Assembly (NCBI GenBank): GCA_009739215.1
Contig: VSJF01000010.1
Span: 620,001 to 684,000, forward strand
Source: Floccularia luteovirens
Taxonomy: Eukaryota; Basidiomycota; Agaricomycetes; Agaricales; Squamanitaceae
Length of the DNA: 64,000 bases
Reading direction: 5' to 3'
Both the position numbers and the translations under genes were made by a program. The notes under the pieces are model-generated. The model saw nothing but the letters and a program-made list of their open reading frames with translations. It had not been told where the DNA came from and ran no database searches. Shown here piece by piece: positions 23,954 to 37,198 of this stretch. Numbering within the stretch: the stretch's first letter is position 1; the number at the start of each line of letters is the position of its first letter.

Positions 23954-25528
23954 ATGACTCTAATATCAATTTGTAAGGCCATAGTATGGGGTGTCTATAC
24001 ACCACTGACGCCAAGATTTTATATGATGTAGCCATCCTTGCTTATGAGTATGCCATAACGATCAACCAAGAAGTAGAACGCTTCTGGGCGACACGCAAGC
24101 TGAACTGGACTTTGTTCCTTTTCTATGTCAACCGTTATCTAACATTGTTCGGCCACATTCCTATCATCTTTGAACACTTCTGGGTTGCTTGGTTTCCAGA
24201 GAAAGCATCCGTGAGTTCAACTGCTCATTTCTTCCAAGGACACTGAATAATGCAGGTATACAACAGATGTCAGCATTGTCCACACCGCCCACTGTCTAAG
24301 GCACTGATAATTTTTTGGTCTCATTAGATGTAATTGAATCCAGCTTTTCCATGAGGTCCCTTGCAATAGTTATTCAAATTGTGACTTCAAGTACGTCCTG
24401 TCTTGATCCAATATCACATAATCATTATACATAGTACTCAGTCTTGCTTATGATGCGTATTTATGCACTGTACGATCGAAATCGCTTATGTTTTGGTTTC
24501 AGTTATGGTTTTCTTCATCATTGGCATTGTGGTTGTTGGTGTAAGTACCCCTTTGCCCAAATTCTTTACCCTAACTAGAGCTCTTTCCACTGTGTTAGTG
24601 GGCTTTGATCACCAGGAAGTCAGCGAAGGGTTCTCATCGCCCTCCAAACTATGTGGGCTTGCGACATTCCGATTGGTCACACAGGGTAAAGTAGAATATT
24701 TTTCGGTCTATGGATCTAACTAAATTATGGTTCTACCCACAGCTCAATTCGTAAGAGCTATTTCGCTCACACGAGAAGTATAATAATAGTACAACATAGA
24801 GGTTATGGCACTATGGGCCGTCCTGCTAGCATATGATACATTGATTTTTGCGATGACTATATACAAAACATTAAGACTCCATCGACAAACAGGCGCAAAC
24901 CTCCCAATTCTAATCCTTCGTGATGGTACGTAGCTAGGACCCAGATTATTGCTTTGGACTGAAACGAGATCCGAAATTAGGATCAATATATTACTTGTTT
25001 GTCTCCATCATTCATACTACCACTTAAATTCCTTGATATGTTGATATGTTCCATTTTTTGATAGAGTCATCATGGCAGCGAACCTAGCAAATATATTGAC
25101 ACTTTCAGTAAGCAGTCATTTTATAGTGTCTATCCTGTAACTCATCGTTTCTTCAGCTCAGTGGGGTGAGTCATGCCCACTACCTTTCTTTGTACTTCAA
25201 GTATAACCATGTCAGGCAAATTCAGTCAGTCGACCGTGGATCTAGTGATCCCTTTTGCAAATGTGTCAGGATCAATCCTACTCTTCTACCATCTGGATAT
25301 GTAATAACTAATGGTGAAGGATATCTTCCGTGATGATATCACGACAGATGCTCAATCTTCGGGATCCCAATACTCACAAATGGAACACCTAATGAGACAC
25401 AGTATCAGACATGTTACACGCGAAATCTGAATCTCTTATCGACGACCATAGATCCTGCAACCTCGATTGAATTGGCAATCATGGAAACTCCCCGCAATCC
25501 AGAGTACCATGACCGTGAGCTCGGATGA
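23954..25528 (+). pseudogene. DUF6533 array copy 2 (inverted, frameshifted)
   Basis: The only long copy on the plus strand. ATG 23954, an intact DUF6533 exon (AILAYEYAITINQEVERFW..FGHIPIIFEHFWVAWFPEK), the 2-nt exon at 24267-24268, and an LLMMRIYALYDRNR exon that carries one extra T compared with other copies (after CGAAATCGC, near 24485) and so loses frame. The C-L-Q-F-H exon also holds an in-frame TGA and an extra C. Downstream exons (ALWAVLLAYDTLIFAMTIYK, the 8-nt exon and the last exon with ISRQMLNLRDP) are well preserved, so decay is recent. Confidence 0.8.
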
Positions 25529-26056
25529 TTTTGGACTTTAGTCAGTTAGTTTGTAAGTTTTCAGAATCGTCGTGATGAATAGGGGTGCGAAATTAGCTTG
25601 ATTGTCTCCACTTTTTATAGTTCATTTTATCTATATCTCGAGACATCCATACCAATTAAAATAGCGCGGATAATATTTGGGGTCGTATTAGTATTATTTC
25701 CATTGATTTTTTCTCCGTACAGCTTTGTCTATAACTCATATATCGATCACAGCAGCTGGATCTGAGATTTTGTCTCTACCTGCAGCGTAAAAGCGTTTGA
25801 AATCTAAATATGTGTATATATAATGTTCCTAGGATGCAAGAAGTGATACAAAGTTTATTCTTATAATAATTATAATACGACCCTGGCCATCTGGTAACAC
25901 AATGGTTTTTGCCGAACATCCCAAGATATACATATGGCACGACAGTGCATTAAAGGGTGTGGAAGCAATCCAGCCTGATTTTGTACCTAAAATCGTTGGT
26001 CTAACTTAGGAATGATGCGTGAGGGAAAACTCACAAGCTAGTAAGGTAATCCAAAA

Positions 26057-27616
26057 TTATCCGAGTTCACGGTCATGGTTCTCTGGGTCGCGAAGAGTTT
26101 CCATGATTGCTCGTTCAGATGAGGTTTCAGGATTTATGACCGTCGATAGGAGATTCACATTTCGCGTGTAGTCTGTTTGGTAGTGTGTGTCAACAGATAT
26201 TCCGTTTATGAGTTCAGGATCCCGAAGATTGAACATCTGTCGCGATATCAAGACGGAAGATATCCTTCATTATTAGTTAGGACCTATCCAGATGGTAGAG
26301 GAGTAAGATTGGTACTGACACGTTGGTAAAAGGGGTAAAAAATCCGCGGTTGAGTGGCTAATTTACCGTCATGTTATAATCTGAGCACAAGAAAAGTAGT
26401 GTAAGGATGGCTTACTTTAGTAATGAGCTGATAAAATGATGAGTCATGCAGTAGACACTATGAGGTGACAGCTTACCACATATGAAAACACATTTGCTAG
26501 AGTCACTACTATCGCAACTCTATTAAAATGTCAGGGATTGTGATGGTCATATGGATGATGAATACGAACAAATAATAGATTGATCCTAATTTCGAACCTC
26601 ACGTCAGTTCGAACAATTTATCTGAGTCCTAGCCACATACCATCGCGAAGGACTAGCATCGGAAGGTCCGTCCCTGTCAGTCGATGAAGTCTGATTGTCT
26701 TGTAGGCAGTCATCCCAAAAATCAGAGTATCATATGCCAGCAGGGAGGCCCATATTCCCGCAAATCCTACGACGTTATATGATTATACTTCTGGGATGAG
26801 TGACATAATTCTTACTAGTGGCACTGTATGTGAAAACATAATTCAGTCAGATACACAGGCCAAAGAATATCCTTCTTACAATTTTTGACTCGACGGAACG
26901 TCGCAGCCCACATAGAACAAAACTTTTGCAGGACTCTCCTCTGACTTCTGACTGACGAGAGCCCACTAGACACAATAACAGAGGCTCTAGTTGGAGTGCA
27001 GAATTTGTGCAAAAGGGTACTTACACAGATGAGTACAACACCAGTGATTGGGGGAATCATGAGTAAAACCAAAATGTAACGGTTTCGATCGTACAGCGCA
27101 TAAATACGCATCATGAGTACGCCTGAGTATGGTATGTAACGATTACGTAATAATAGATCTTGCAAAGGACGTACTTATGGTTATGAATTGAATAATTATC
27201 GAAAGGATGTGATGGAAATTTTGTAATTGATTACACCTGGTGGGGCCGAAAATTATTACCACATTACAGGCTGAGTGTGGATATGGATGGTGCTGACGTC
27301 TGTGATGCACCTGCGTTATACAGTGATTTTTTTAGGGAAAAAAAGGAACCATTCAACTGACAGTTAATTTTCCTGGATACCAAGCAATCCAGAAGTATTC
27401 AAACATCACAGGAATGTGGCCGAACAATGTGATATAACGATTGGCATAGAAAAGGAAGGAAGCCCAGCTCAGCTTGTGCATCGTCCAGAACCGTTCTACC
27501 TCTAGGTTGATGGTTATGGCGTACTCATATAAAAGGATAGCTGTATCATATAGAACGTTGAGATCAGTAGTGAACAGACGGGGGGCTACAGACTTACTGA
27601 TTGATATCAGAGTCGT
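26057..27616 (-). CDS. DUF6533 membrane protein, array copy 3 (start codon ACG)
   Basis: Function unknown. All exons are open and join in phase: AILLYEYAITINLEVERFW..FGHIPVMFEYFWIAWYPGK, 2-nt exon AC at 27298-27299, CNQLQNFHHILSIIIQF, VLMMRIYALYDRNRYILVLLM, WALVSQKSE..VGCDVPSSQK, the 8-nt exon TGCCACTA, FAGIWASLLAYDTLIFGMT, SIYYL, VAIVVTLANVFSY, a 12-nt exon (LITK), RGFFTPFTN and ISSVLISRQMFNLRDPE to the stop at 26057. The codon that is ATG in copies 1, 2, 5, 7 and 8 is ACG here (27614-27616). Either another start is used, translation begins at ACG, or the gene is newly silenced. About six or seven membrane spans are predicted. Confidence 0.6.
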
Positions 27617-28986
27617 ACAGCGTTTTACACTCCTACTCCAAAAATTAAATATTCAGAGGTTGTATTTAAAAAGGAATGGAAAAGCTAACAGGGATGCCAC
27701 TTCCATCTTTCTTTCTTTTTCTTAGGGTACAACTTCTCAGAACCATGCAGCTGGACGGTGCGTGGTAGCGAGAGGAAGACAGTCGAAGGTTACAGTGGTC
27801 GTAATCGGTTAAAGGTTCGGATGATCGAGTAAACGGTGGATTACTTCTAATGACATGCATCTGACCCATGTGCTTCACATTCCCACAATACACAGCTTAA
27901 AAGATCAGAAGCATCTTCATTCTCTCCCGTGTCATCAGCAGTGATGTTCGGAACTGATCAGGGCATACATAAATAGGACGAACGTGTCGTCCTCGTCGGA
28001 TAGGTTTGATATAAGTATGGATGATTCGGAAATCCTAAAGGGCCATTGCTTTTGTTTATAAAGTGGTTAAAACCCATAATCTTGTGTGACATTTAATGTG
28101 AACAGAATTTGACGGAGAACTGGACATAAACTGAAGTATGTGCAAAGAAACAGTAATGGTGTATCGTGGGAGTTTATGAGACTAAATAAGGAAATTAAGC
28201 TTTCAGCGGTGCTTTGTGCACAGCAGAACCCGCTATCGAAATATCAGGTATTTGGGTGTTGAAAGTTTGGATGGTACATTGATGTTCATCTCAAAGGATT
28301 GTTTGTTACGGTGGTTCGAAAGAATGTTGTTACTTTGAGTAAAAGTGTCACCAAGGAATTTTACTTGGGTCTTTTACTACTTTTACTGACTAACTAGCAA
28401 AGTACATACTATAGTAACTAAGTGCCTGGAGATGCTTTATTAGTGACACCCCCGTGTTTTAACCACGCAAACACTGAGCGTTTCGCTCTTGAGGGGTCTT
28501 GTAACACTGGCTATAGCGGGCACTTATGGAAAAATCTGCAGTGATTTTACACTGATACTGGTGTGCTACACAGCTTGATACAACTCCCAAGAGTACTTAC
28601 TGTATTATGTATACTTATTACTAACTCATATATTCGTTCAACTAGTAGTTTCACCCGAGACTTCCTCGATACAGCGTAAAAGTATTTGAAATCTAAGAAT
28701 GTGTATAGGTGAACTTTCTTGGAGTATAGGGAGTGATAGACAACGCTTTACGCAGAAATAACCCATGATATCCTTATTATAATTATAATATGACCCTGAG
28801 ATAATACCCGCTCTGGGTTAACTGATAATACAGTGGGTACTTGCCGGATATCCCAAGATATAGATAATGGCACCAGTTTATTTGGAACAGTTTCAAACAA
28901 TCAAGCCTGATTTCGCATCCATCACTGTCCAAACTGCGGTGTGTATGCTGAAAGAAACTTACAAGCTAACCAGGTAAAGTCCAAAA

Positions 28987-30539
28987 TCATCCGATTTCAT
29001 GGTCATGATTCTCTGGATCGCGGGGAGTTTCCATGATTGCCCATTCAGATGAGGTTGCAGGATCTACCACTGTTGATAAGAGGTGCAGATTTCGCGTGTA
29101 GCTGGTCTGATAGTGGGTGTCATCAGATGTCCCATTTATGAGTTCAGGATCCCGAAGATTGAGCATTTGTCGCGATATCAAAACGGAAGATATCCTTCAT
29201 CATTAGTTAGTACCTATCCAGATGACAAAGGAGTAAAACTAGTCCTGACACGTTGGCAAAGGGAGACAAAAATCCGCGATCAAGTGGCTAGTTTACCGTT
29301 ATTGTTGTACTCTGAGCAAAAACAAAGTACTCACTTTATCGGTGAGCTGAAAAACGATGAGTTAAAGGATAGACATTATGAATTGATTGCTTACTATATG
29401 TGACAATACAGTTGCTAGAGTTACTGCTATCGTAGCTCTATTGGAAAATTAGTACATGTTCAGGGAAAATTAATGGTAGTATGTATGATGAATACAGACA
29501 GATAATAAATTGATCCTAATTTCGAACCTCACATTAGTTCGAACAAATCACCTGAGTCCCTAGCCACGTACCGTCACGAAGGACTAGCATCGGAAGGTTT
29601 GCCCCTGTCAGTCGATGAAATCTTAATGTTTTATAAACAGTCATCCCAAAAATCAAAGTATCGTATGCCACCAAGGAGGCCCATATTCCAGCGATTTCTG
29701 CGTTATATATGATTATACTTCTAGCATAAGCGAAACACTTCTTACTAGTAGCACTGTATGTAGAACCATAATCTAGTCAAAATCCATAGACCGAAAATAT
29801 CCATCTTACTATTTTTGACTTAACGGGACATCGCAGCCCACATAGAATAAAACGTTTGGAGGACTCTCCTCTGACTTCTGGCTGATGAGAGCCCACTAGA
29901 CGCAATAGCAGAGGCTCCAGTTGGAGTGCAGAATTTGTGCAAAGGGGAACTTACACAGATAAGTATAGCGCCAATGATTGGGGGAATCACAAGTAAAGCC
30001 AAAATGTAGCGGTTTCGATCGTACAAGCGCATAAATACGCATCATGAGTAAACCTGAGTAATATATAACAAGCATGTGATAATAAATCGAGGAAAGGACG
30101 TACTTATGGTTATGAATTGAATAACTATCGAAAGGACCTGATGGAAAAGTTGTATTCGATTACATCTGGTAGGGTCCAAAAATTATTACTACGTCACAGG
30201 CTGAGTGTGGGCATGAATGAGCTGACATCTGTGATGTACTTGCGTTATACAGTGATCTTAGAAAAAATGAACTGTTCGACTCACAGCTAATTTTCCTGGG
30301 TACCAAGCGATCCAGAAGAATTCAAACATCACAGGAATGTGGCCGAATAATGTGATATAACGATTGGCATAGAAAAGGAAGGAAGCCCAGCTCAGTTTGT
30401 GCGTCGCCCAGAAGCGTTCTACTTCTAGACCGATAGTTATGGTGTATTCATAAAAAAGGATGGCTATATATTATAAAACGTTGAGATCAGTAGTGAACAG
30501 ACAGAAAGCTACAGGCTTACTGATTGGTATCAGAGTCGT
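28987..30539 (-). pseudogene. DUF6533 array copy 4 (frameshift in the MMRIYALYD exon)
   Basis: Sister of copy 3: same ACG in place of the start codon (30537-30539) and the same 12-nt version of the small exon (LTDK). The motif MMRIYALYDRNRY is broken by one extra base (plus-strand CAAGCGC near 30026 where others have CAGCGC), shifting the frame. The 2-nt exon (30227-30228), the AEIAGIWASLVAYDTLIFGMT exon and the last exon with ISRQMLNLRDPELINGTS are intact. Confidence 0.75.
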
Positions 30540-31607
30540 GCAGCGGTTTACACTCCTACTCCAAAATGAAAATATTCAGAGGTCGAATTGAGGAGGAATG
30601 GATGAACTAACAAGGATGTCACTTGCATCATTCTTTCGTTTCACAGCTTCCTGGAATCATACCACTGGACAATGTGTAGCAGTAAGGAGAGACGGTCGAA
30701 GGCTACTCGTAGTCGTGGTCAGTTGAAGACCTAGTGAACAGTAGGTTAGTTACTTAAAATATTACAAATGATGTGCTTCTGACCCATGTGGTTCACAGCT
30801 CCCGTAACTGAATACTCCTTGATACAGAGCCCAAAAAATTCGAAGTATCTTTGTTCTCATCCCACGCCATCAGCAGTGATGCATTGATGTTCGGAGCTGA
30901 TCGATCACTTATGTATATAGAGGCACAAGACGAACGTGTCATTCCCGACCGGACAAGTTTGATGTGAGCGTGAGTGATTTGAAAAATCCGGATCCGTCAA
31001 TTCAGCTGTGTGTAATGCGTTCTTGATTCGTGGGCCATGTAATGTGAACAGATCTAGAATCAAGAGTAATTAAATCGAAATGCAAAGAAGCAGTATGGCA
31101 GTTCTAGTGTATCGTAAGAGTTTATGAAAACTACTCATGGCAAACTCTAATACATCATGCAGGCGTCTTAAATGCATAAATTATACTTATATGTACAACT
31201 CCCAAGAGTACTCGTTATATATACTCATCACCAACTCATATATCCGTCCAACCATCACATCACAGCAGTTGCGTCCGAGGTTTCATCGATACAGCGTAAG
31301 GGAATTTGAAATCTAAAACAGTGTACTTATATGTAAATGCTAAGAAGTCATTCACAACGCTTTACGCAGAAAATCCCATGGTATATGGTATTCTTATAAT
31401 AATAATAATACACCCCCAGATTATCCATGTTCGATCAGTTGGCAACACAGTAGTGTTTACCGGACGTCCTGAGATATGATAGAAATATAGATGACGGTAC
31501 AACAATGTACATAAGATGTGTGGAAACAATCAAACCTAATTTCACAACCAGTTCAGCATTGATAAAACCGCGATAAAGAGTAACTTACAAGCTAACCAAG
31601 TCCAAAA

Positions 31608-33152
31608 TCATCCGAGTTCACGGTCGTGGTACTCTGGATCACGGGGTGTCTCCATGACTGCACATTCGGATGAGGTCGCAGGATCTATGATCGTCGATAA
31701 CAGGTTCACATCTCGCGTATAGCATGTCCGGTACTGTGTCTCATTAGTTGTTCCATTTGTAAGTTCAGGATCCCGAAGATTGAGCATCTGTCGTGATATC
31801 AACACGGAAGAGATCCTTCATCATTAGTTAGTACCCATCTAGGTAGTAGAAGATTAAGATCAATCCTGACACGTTTGATAAGGGGGTCACAGATCCGCGG
31901 TCGACTGGCTAGTTTGCTATCATGGTTATACTTGAGATACAAAGAAAAGTAGTGAGCATGACTCACTTTACTGAGCTGATGAAATGATGAGTTACACGAT
32001 AGAGGCTATGGAATGATTACTTACTAAAAGTGTCAATATGTTTGCTAGGTTCGCTACCATGATGGCTCTATTAGAAAATGGAACTTGTCAGGGAATTTGA
32101 GCGGTAGGTACGGATGATGGAGACAAACAAGTAATATATTGATCCTAATTTCGAACCTCATTTAAGTTCGAACAAATCATCTGGATCCTAGCCACGTACC
32201 ATCACGAAGGATTAACATCGGAAGGTTTGCCCCTGTCTGTCGATGAAGTCTTAATGTCTTGTACGCGGTCATTACAACGATCGATGTGTCGATTGCCACC
32301 ATGACGGACCACATCGCCATATCATCTATGTTGTACATGATTATACTTCTGAGGTAAGCGAAATAGTGCTTACGAGTAGAACTGTAGGTGAAACCAATTT
32401 AGTTAGACCCATAGACCGAAAAATATCCACTTTACTTGGTGTGATTGATTGGAGCGTCGCAGCCCACATAGCTTAGAGGGATCATCTCTAACTTCTCGGT
32501 GGCGAGAGCCCACTAGACACAAACGCAAGGGTTCTAGCTGGAGTGAAGAATTTGGGCAAAGGGGTACTCACGCAAACAATCACAATGGCAATGGCGGGGA
32601 AAACCATAAGTGAAGCCAAAATGTAGCGATTTCGATCGTACAGCGCATAAATGCGCATCATGAGCAAGCCTGGATGTGATGTATAACGAATACGTGATAA
32701 TAGATCAAGGACAGTACTTACTTGCAGTCACGGTTTGGATAATTACCGCAAGGACCTGATGGAAAAACTGTAATCGATGACATCTGGTGAGGCCAAAAAT
32801 TATTAGTGCCTTAGAGAGGGTGGGTGTGGACGATGCTGACATCTGAAATGCACCTGCATTATTTGGCATTCTTAGGAGCAATGAACAGTGGACTCACGAT
32901 TACTTTTTCTGGAAACCAAGCAATCCAGAAGTGTTCAAAAACGATAGGGATGTGGCCGAACAATGTTAGATAACGGTTGGCGTAAAAAAGGAACGAAGTC
33001 CAGTTCAGCTTGTGCATCGCCCAGAAGCGTTCTACTTCTTGGTTGATGGTTATGGCCTGTTCATACACAAGGATGGCTGCATCATATGAAATGTTGAGGA
33101 TAGTGGTAAACAGACGGCATACTATGGACTTACAGATGGATATTAAAGCCAT
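31608..33152 (-). CDS. DUF6533 domain multi-pass membrane protein, array copy 5 (intact)
   Basis: Basidiomycete DUF6533 family; molecular role unknown. All exons I can define are open: MALISI start (ATG 33152), DUF6533 domain AILVYEQAITINQEVERFW and NRYLTLFGHIPIVFEHFW, 2-nt exon at 32841-32842, CHRLQFFHQVLAVIIQTVTA, LLMMRIYALYDRNRYILASLM, WALATEKLE..VGCDAPINHT, 8-nt exon at 32374-32381, MAMWSVMVAIDTSIVVMTAYK, LRDG, SIYYL, AIMVANLANILTLL, 9-nt exon LSK at 31967-31975, RGSVTPLSNV and ISSVLISRQMLNLRDPELTNG to TGA at 31608. Hydrophobic segments suggest six or seven membrane helices. Thirteen exons are implied. It is one of two apparently functional copies in the array. Confidence 0.8.
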
Positions 33153-34036
33153 GCAACGGTTCGGATTCCTGCTCGCAACGAAAACGATTAGAGGTTGTAT
33201 TTGAAAGAAATGGATAAGCTGACAGGGATGTAGAGACACTAGCGGTTGCCACTTGCATCGTTCTTTCTTTTTCCTACAGTGCGATTCTTTGGAATCGTGT
33301 ACCTGATGATGCATGGTAGTTATATTTAAGGAGAAAGGGGTCGGGGATTGCTAGTGGTCGCTACCGTTTGGGAATTGAGATGATGAAGTGATCATTAGGT
33401 TAGTTCTTATGTTAAGTATATATGATATGCTTCTAACCCGGTATCTCCCATCACTGATGATTGGTATAGAGTTCAAAAGGTTCGAAGTGTCTTTGTTCTT
33501 GCCTTATAGTATTCCTATCATCAGCGGTTACGTTCAGAGCTCATTCATTGCAGAACATTGATAGGAACAGCATCACGTTACAGTCGTCTCTGTAGCAAAT
33601 TAAAGTACAAAGAAGCCTTTTGAGCGCTTTAATGTCGTGGGAGTTTATGGAAGATATTGGAACCGAATAAAGATACTTTGCACTGGTGCAGTCATGCACT
33701 AACTCACATACCTGTCCGACCATCACATCACAGCAGTTAGATCCGAGATTTCGTCGATACAGTGTAATCGTATTCGAATGTGTGCATGTAAGTATTCCCA
33801 GAATACAAGAAAGAAGTGATAGGCAATGCTTTACACAAAAAAAATCCATGATATTCTTATAACAATTACACTAATATGACCCAAGGTATTACCTGCCCTA
33901 GGTTAATTGGTAGAGACGTCTCGAGATAGATAAACACAATAAACTACAAATGTGGAAACAATCAAGCCTAATTTCGCACTCCTAATTATCACAATGATGC
34001 TAAAACTTACAAGCTAACCAAGTAAAGCTTCCAAAA

Positions 34037-35226
34037 TTATCCCAGCTCACGGTCGTGGTACTCCGGATTCCGGGGAGTTTCCATGATTGCCATTTCAGTA
34101 GAGTTTGCAGGATCCATGAATTGTCGATAACAGGTTCACATCTCGCGTATAACATGTCCGGTACTGTGTCTCCTTAATTGTTCCATTTGTGAGTTCGGGG
34201 TCCCTGAGATTGAGCATTTGTCGTGATATCAACACGGAAGATATCCTTCATCATTAGTTAGTACATATCCAGATCGTAGAAATGTAAGATCAATCCTGAC
34301 ACATTTGAAAAAGAGGCCACAGATCCGCGATCAACTGGCTAATTTGTTGACATTGTTATACTTGGAGCACAAAGAAAAGTATTGAATATGACCCACTCCA
34401 CTGAGCTGATAAAACGATGAGTTACATGATAGACACTATGAAGTGATTGCTTACTAAAAGTGTCAATATGTTTGCTAGGATTTGCTGCCATGATGGCTCT
34501 GCAGAAAATGCAACATGTCAGGGAATTCGAGTGGTAGTATGGATGATGGAAACAAACAAGTAATATATTGATCCTAGTTTCAAGCCTCGTTTCAGCTCGA
34601 ACAAATTATCTGGGTCTTAGCTACGTACCATCACGAAGTACTAGCATCGGAAGGTTTGCCCCTTTCAGTGTATGAGTTCTTAATGTCTTGTAGATGGTCA
34701 TCACAAAAAACAATGTGTCGAATGCCAACATGATGGCCCACATTGCCCCAATGTCTATACGGTATAAGTTTATACTTCTCAGATGAGTGAAATAGTTCTT
34801 ACGAATTGAGCTGTGTGTTGAACTATGATTTAGTCAGATCCATAGAACAAAAAAATTCATCTTACAATTTGTGACTTATTGGAACGTTGCAGCCCACATA
34901 AACCAAAACTTCTGGAGAGCTCTTCTCTGACTTCCCAGCGACAAGAATCCACTGCACATCGAGGAAAGTGCTCTAGTTAAGGTGGGAAATTTTGGTAAAG
35001 GGCTACTTACCAAGGCAATTGCAATGCCGATGACGGAGAGGACCAGAAATGAAGTTAGAACATAGCGATTTTGATCGTACAGCGCATAAATGCGCATCAT
35101 GAGCAAGCCTGAATGTGGTATATAAATGAATACGTGATAATAGATCAAGGACAAGACGTACTCGAAGTCACAAGTTGGATAACTATCACAAGGACCTGAT
35201 GGAAAAGCTGGAGTTGATTACATCTA
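34037..35226 (-). pseudogene. DUF6533 array copy 6 (first exons deleted)
   Basis: The DUF6533 domain exon is missing: sequence passes from the intron side (GGACTCACGG at 35332-35341) straight to the region just upstream of the usual start (TTGCAACGGTTCGG), removing about 250 nt that include the start codon and first two exons. The rest is preserved, including the 2-nt exon at 35281-35282, LLMMRIYALYDQNRYVLTSF, the 8-nt exon CTCAATTC, the 9-nt exon CTCAGTGGA and the last exon. Confidence 0.8.
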
Positions 35227-35860
35227 GTGAGGCCAAAAATTATTAGTGCCTTAGAGAGAGTGGGTATGGACGATGCTGACATCTGCAATGCATCTGCATT
35301 ATTTGGCATTCTTGGGAGAAATGAACAGTTGGACTCACGGTTGCAACGGTTCGGATTTCTGCTCGCAATGAAAACGATTAGAGATTGTGCCTAAAAGAAA
35401 TGGACATGCTGACAGGAATACGACTTCCATCGTTCATCCTTTTTCCTAGGGCGCTGTTCCTTCGAAGTTGGAATCGTATACCTGAATGATGCATGGTAGT
35501 TATAGTTAAGATGAAAGGGTCGATGGTTGCTAGTGTTCGCTACTAGTTGGGAATTGAGATGATGAAGTGATCAGTAGGTTAGTTACTTCTAATGTTATGT
35601 ATGATGTACTTCTGACCCGGTAGCTCCATCACTGGCTATGGCACAGTACAGAGTTCAAAAGGTTGGAAGTATCTTTAATTTCATCCCATATCATCAACAG
35701 TTACATTCAGAACTGATTCATTGTAGGGCCTAGATAGGAACAGCGCCACGTTATGGTCCTTTATGGGAAAAATCGCATGTGCCATTCAGTGTGAACAGAA
35801 TTGATGGAGAACTAAGCATAAATTAAAGTACAACGAGGCCTCTTCTTAAGCACTTTGTAG

Positions 35861-36772
35861 CACCTGCAAATTGTGGAGAATCAGATTTGGCCTTATATAA
35901 CCCCACAAGTCGTTACCAGATTATTGTTACATTATATCTACTCACAAGCAAATATGCAACATGCACATGATTTTGATGACACTCTGAAGTAGCCACTCCT
36001 TATTTCGTGAAGTTATTGAGATCAGATAATATTTTTTTTACAATACAATTATTTTTATCTAACAATTCATTTTATGGCAAGAATAATATTTTTGGGGAAT
36101 GTCAAGGTCAGTTCCAGATTTTAAAAGACTGGATAGGTGACATTCCATATCTTTGTCTTCTTACAAGGCTATATCTACCATGTGAGTAGTAGATATCTTG
36201 GGATAGAAAGAAAAGGAATTTCGCTTTCTACATTACATAAGCAATACTGCTTAATCATCACGAAGCCATGACTTACAGAATTGAAGAGAGTTTCTCTATA
36301 TATTAAATATAGCTTCAAAATATTGTAGGTGTAGATAGAGTAATGGTTAGATTACTAGCTTTGTATAGCAGTTAATACCATTAGGTCGAGTGTTCAATTA
36401 TTAGCAATGACAGATATGAATTCGAAGCTCCAAAAGAAATAAGCTAAGTAACCGGAATAAGTAAGTAAGGAATAAAATAAATGAATAAGTCATGTAATAA
36501 ATAATAAGCAAAATAAAATCAAGAAAACAAGATAACAATTCAGTGTGCTAATATATTATTTTCTATTCATTTTTAAACCAATCTGGTATAGCCTTATAGG
36601 TCTTGTGGGAATTATGTTCAGCTTACACGGATTATGATTTGGGACGCTGTTGTGATGAGGCTTTATATGGCAAACATCACATTGTGACCAGATGATATAC
36701 GGCTGGTGATGAGGTTTATACGTTTTCTTGATAATTATAAGGAGAAATGAGAAATTCCACAATTTGGAGATG
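35861..36772. mobile_element. 0.9-kb element with terminal inverted repeats in an array spacer
   Basis: A 912-nt AT-rich block absent from the equivalent spacers. Its ends are inverted repeats: CACCTGCAAATTGTGGA (35861-35877) and, on the other strand, CATCTCCAAATTGTGGA (36772-36756), 15 of 17 matching, with weaker similarity further in. The flanks AG on both sides and the uninterrupted spacer near 39207 (TTTGTAGTGT) suggest a 2-nt target duplication. CAC-type termini with a short duplication resemble CACTA-type non-autonomous elements, which is inference. No transposase frame is visible. A degenerate tRNA-like stretch (GTAATGGTTAGATTAC, then TCGAGTGTTCAA) lies inside at about 36340-36395. Confidence 0.6.
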
Positions 36773-37198
36773 AGTGTCGTGGGAGATTATGAAACCGAAT
36801 AAAGATACCTATCATCCGCTATGATTTTGCACTGGTGCAGTCACTAACCCACATACATATCGTCATATCATATCATTTGAATCAAATAGCTAGTCGACAC
36901 AGCGTAAACGCATTTGAAAATCTAAGAATGCGTGTAAGTGAGTATTCCTAGAATACAAGAAAGAGGTGATAAACAACGCTTTTACGCAGAAAAAAATTCA
37001 AGGTATTCTTATAACAATGATACTGATACAGACCCTGTCTATCACCTGCGTTAAGTGAATTGGTACGGATGTCTCGAGATATAAATAATAACACGACAAT
37101 GAACTAAAAAGGCGTGGAAAAATTAAGCCTGATTTCCTCTGATTTCGCACTTTTCATCACGATTATGTTGAACACTTACAAGCTAACCAAGTCCAAAA

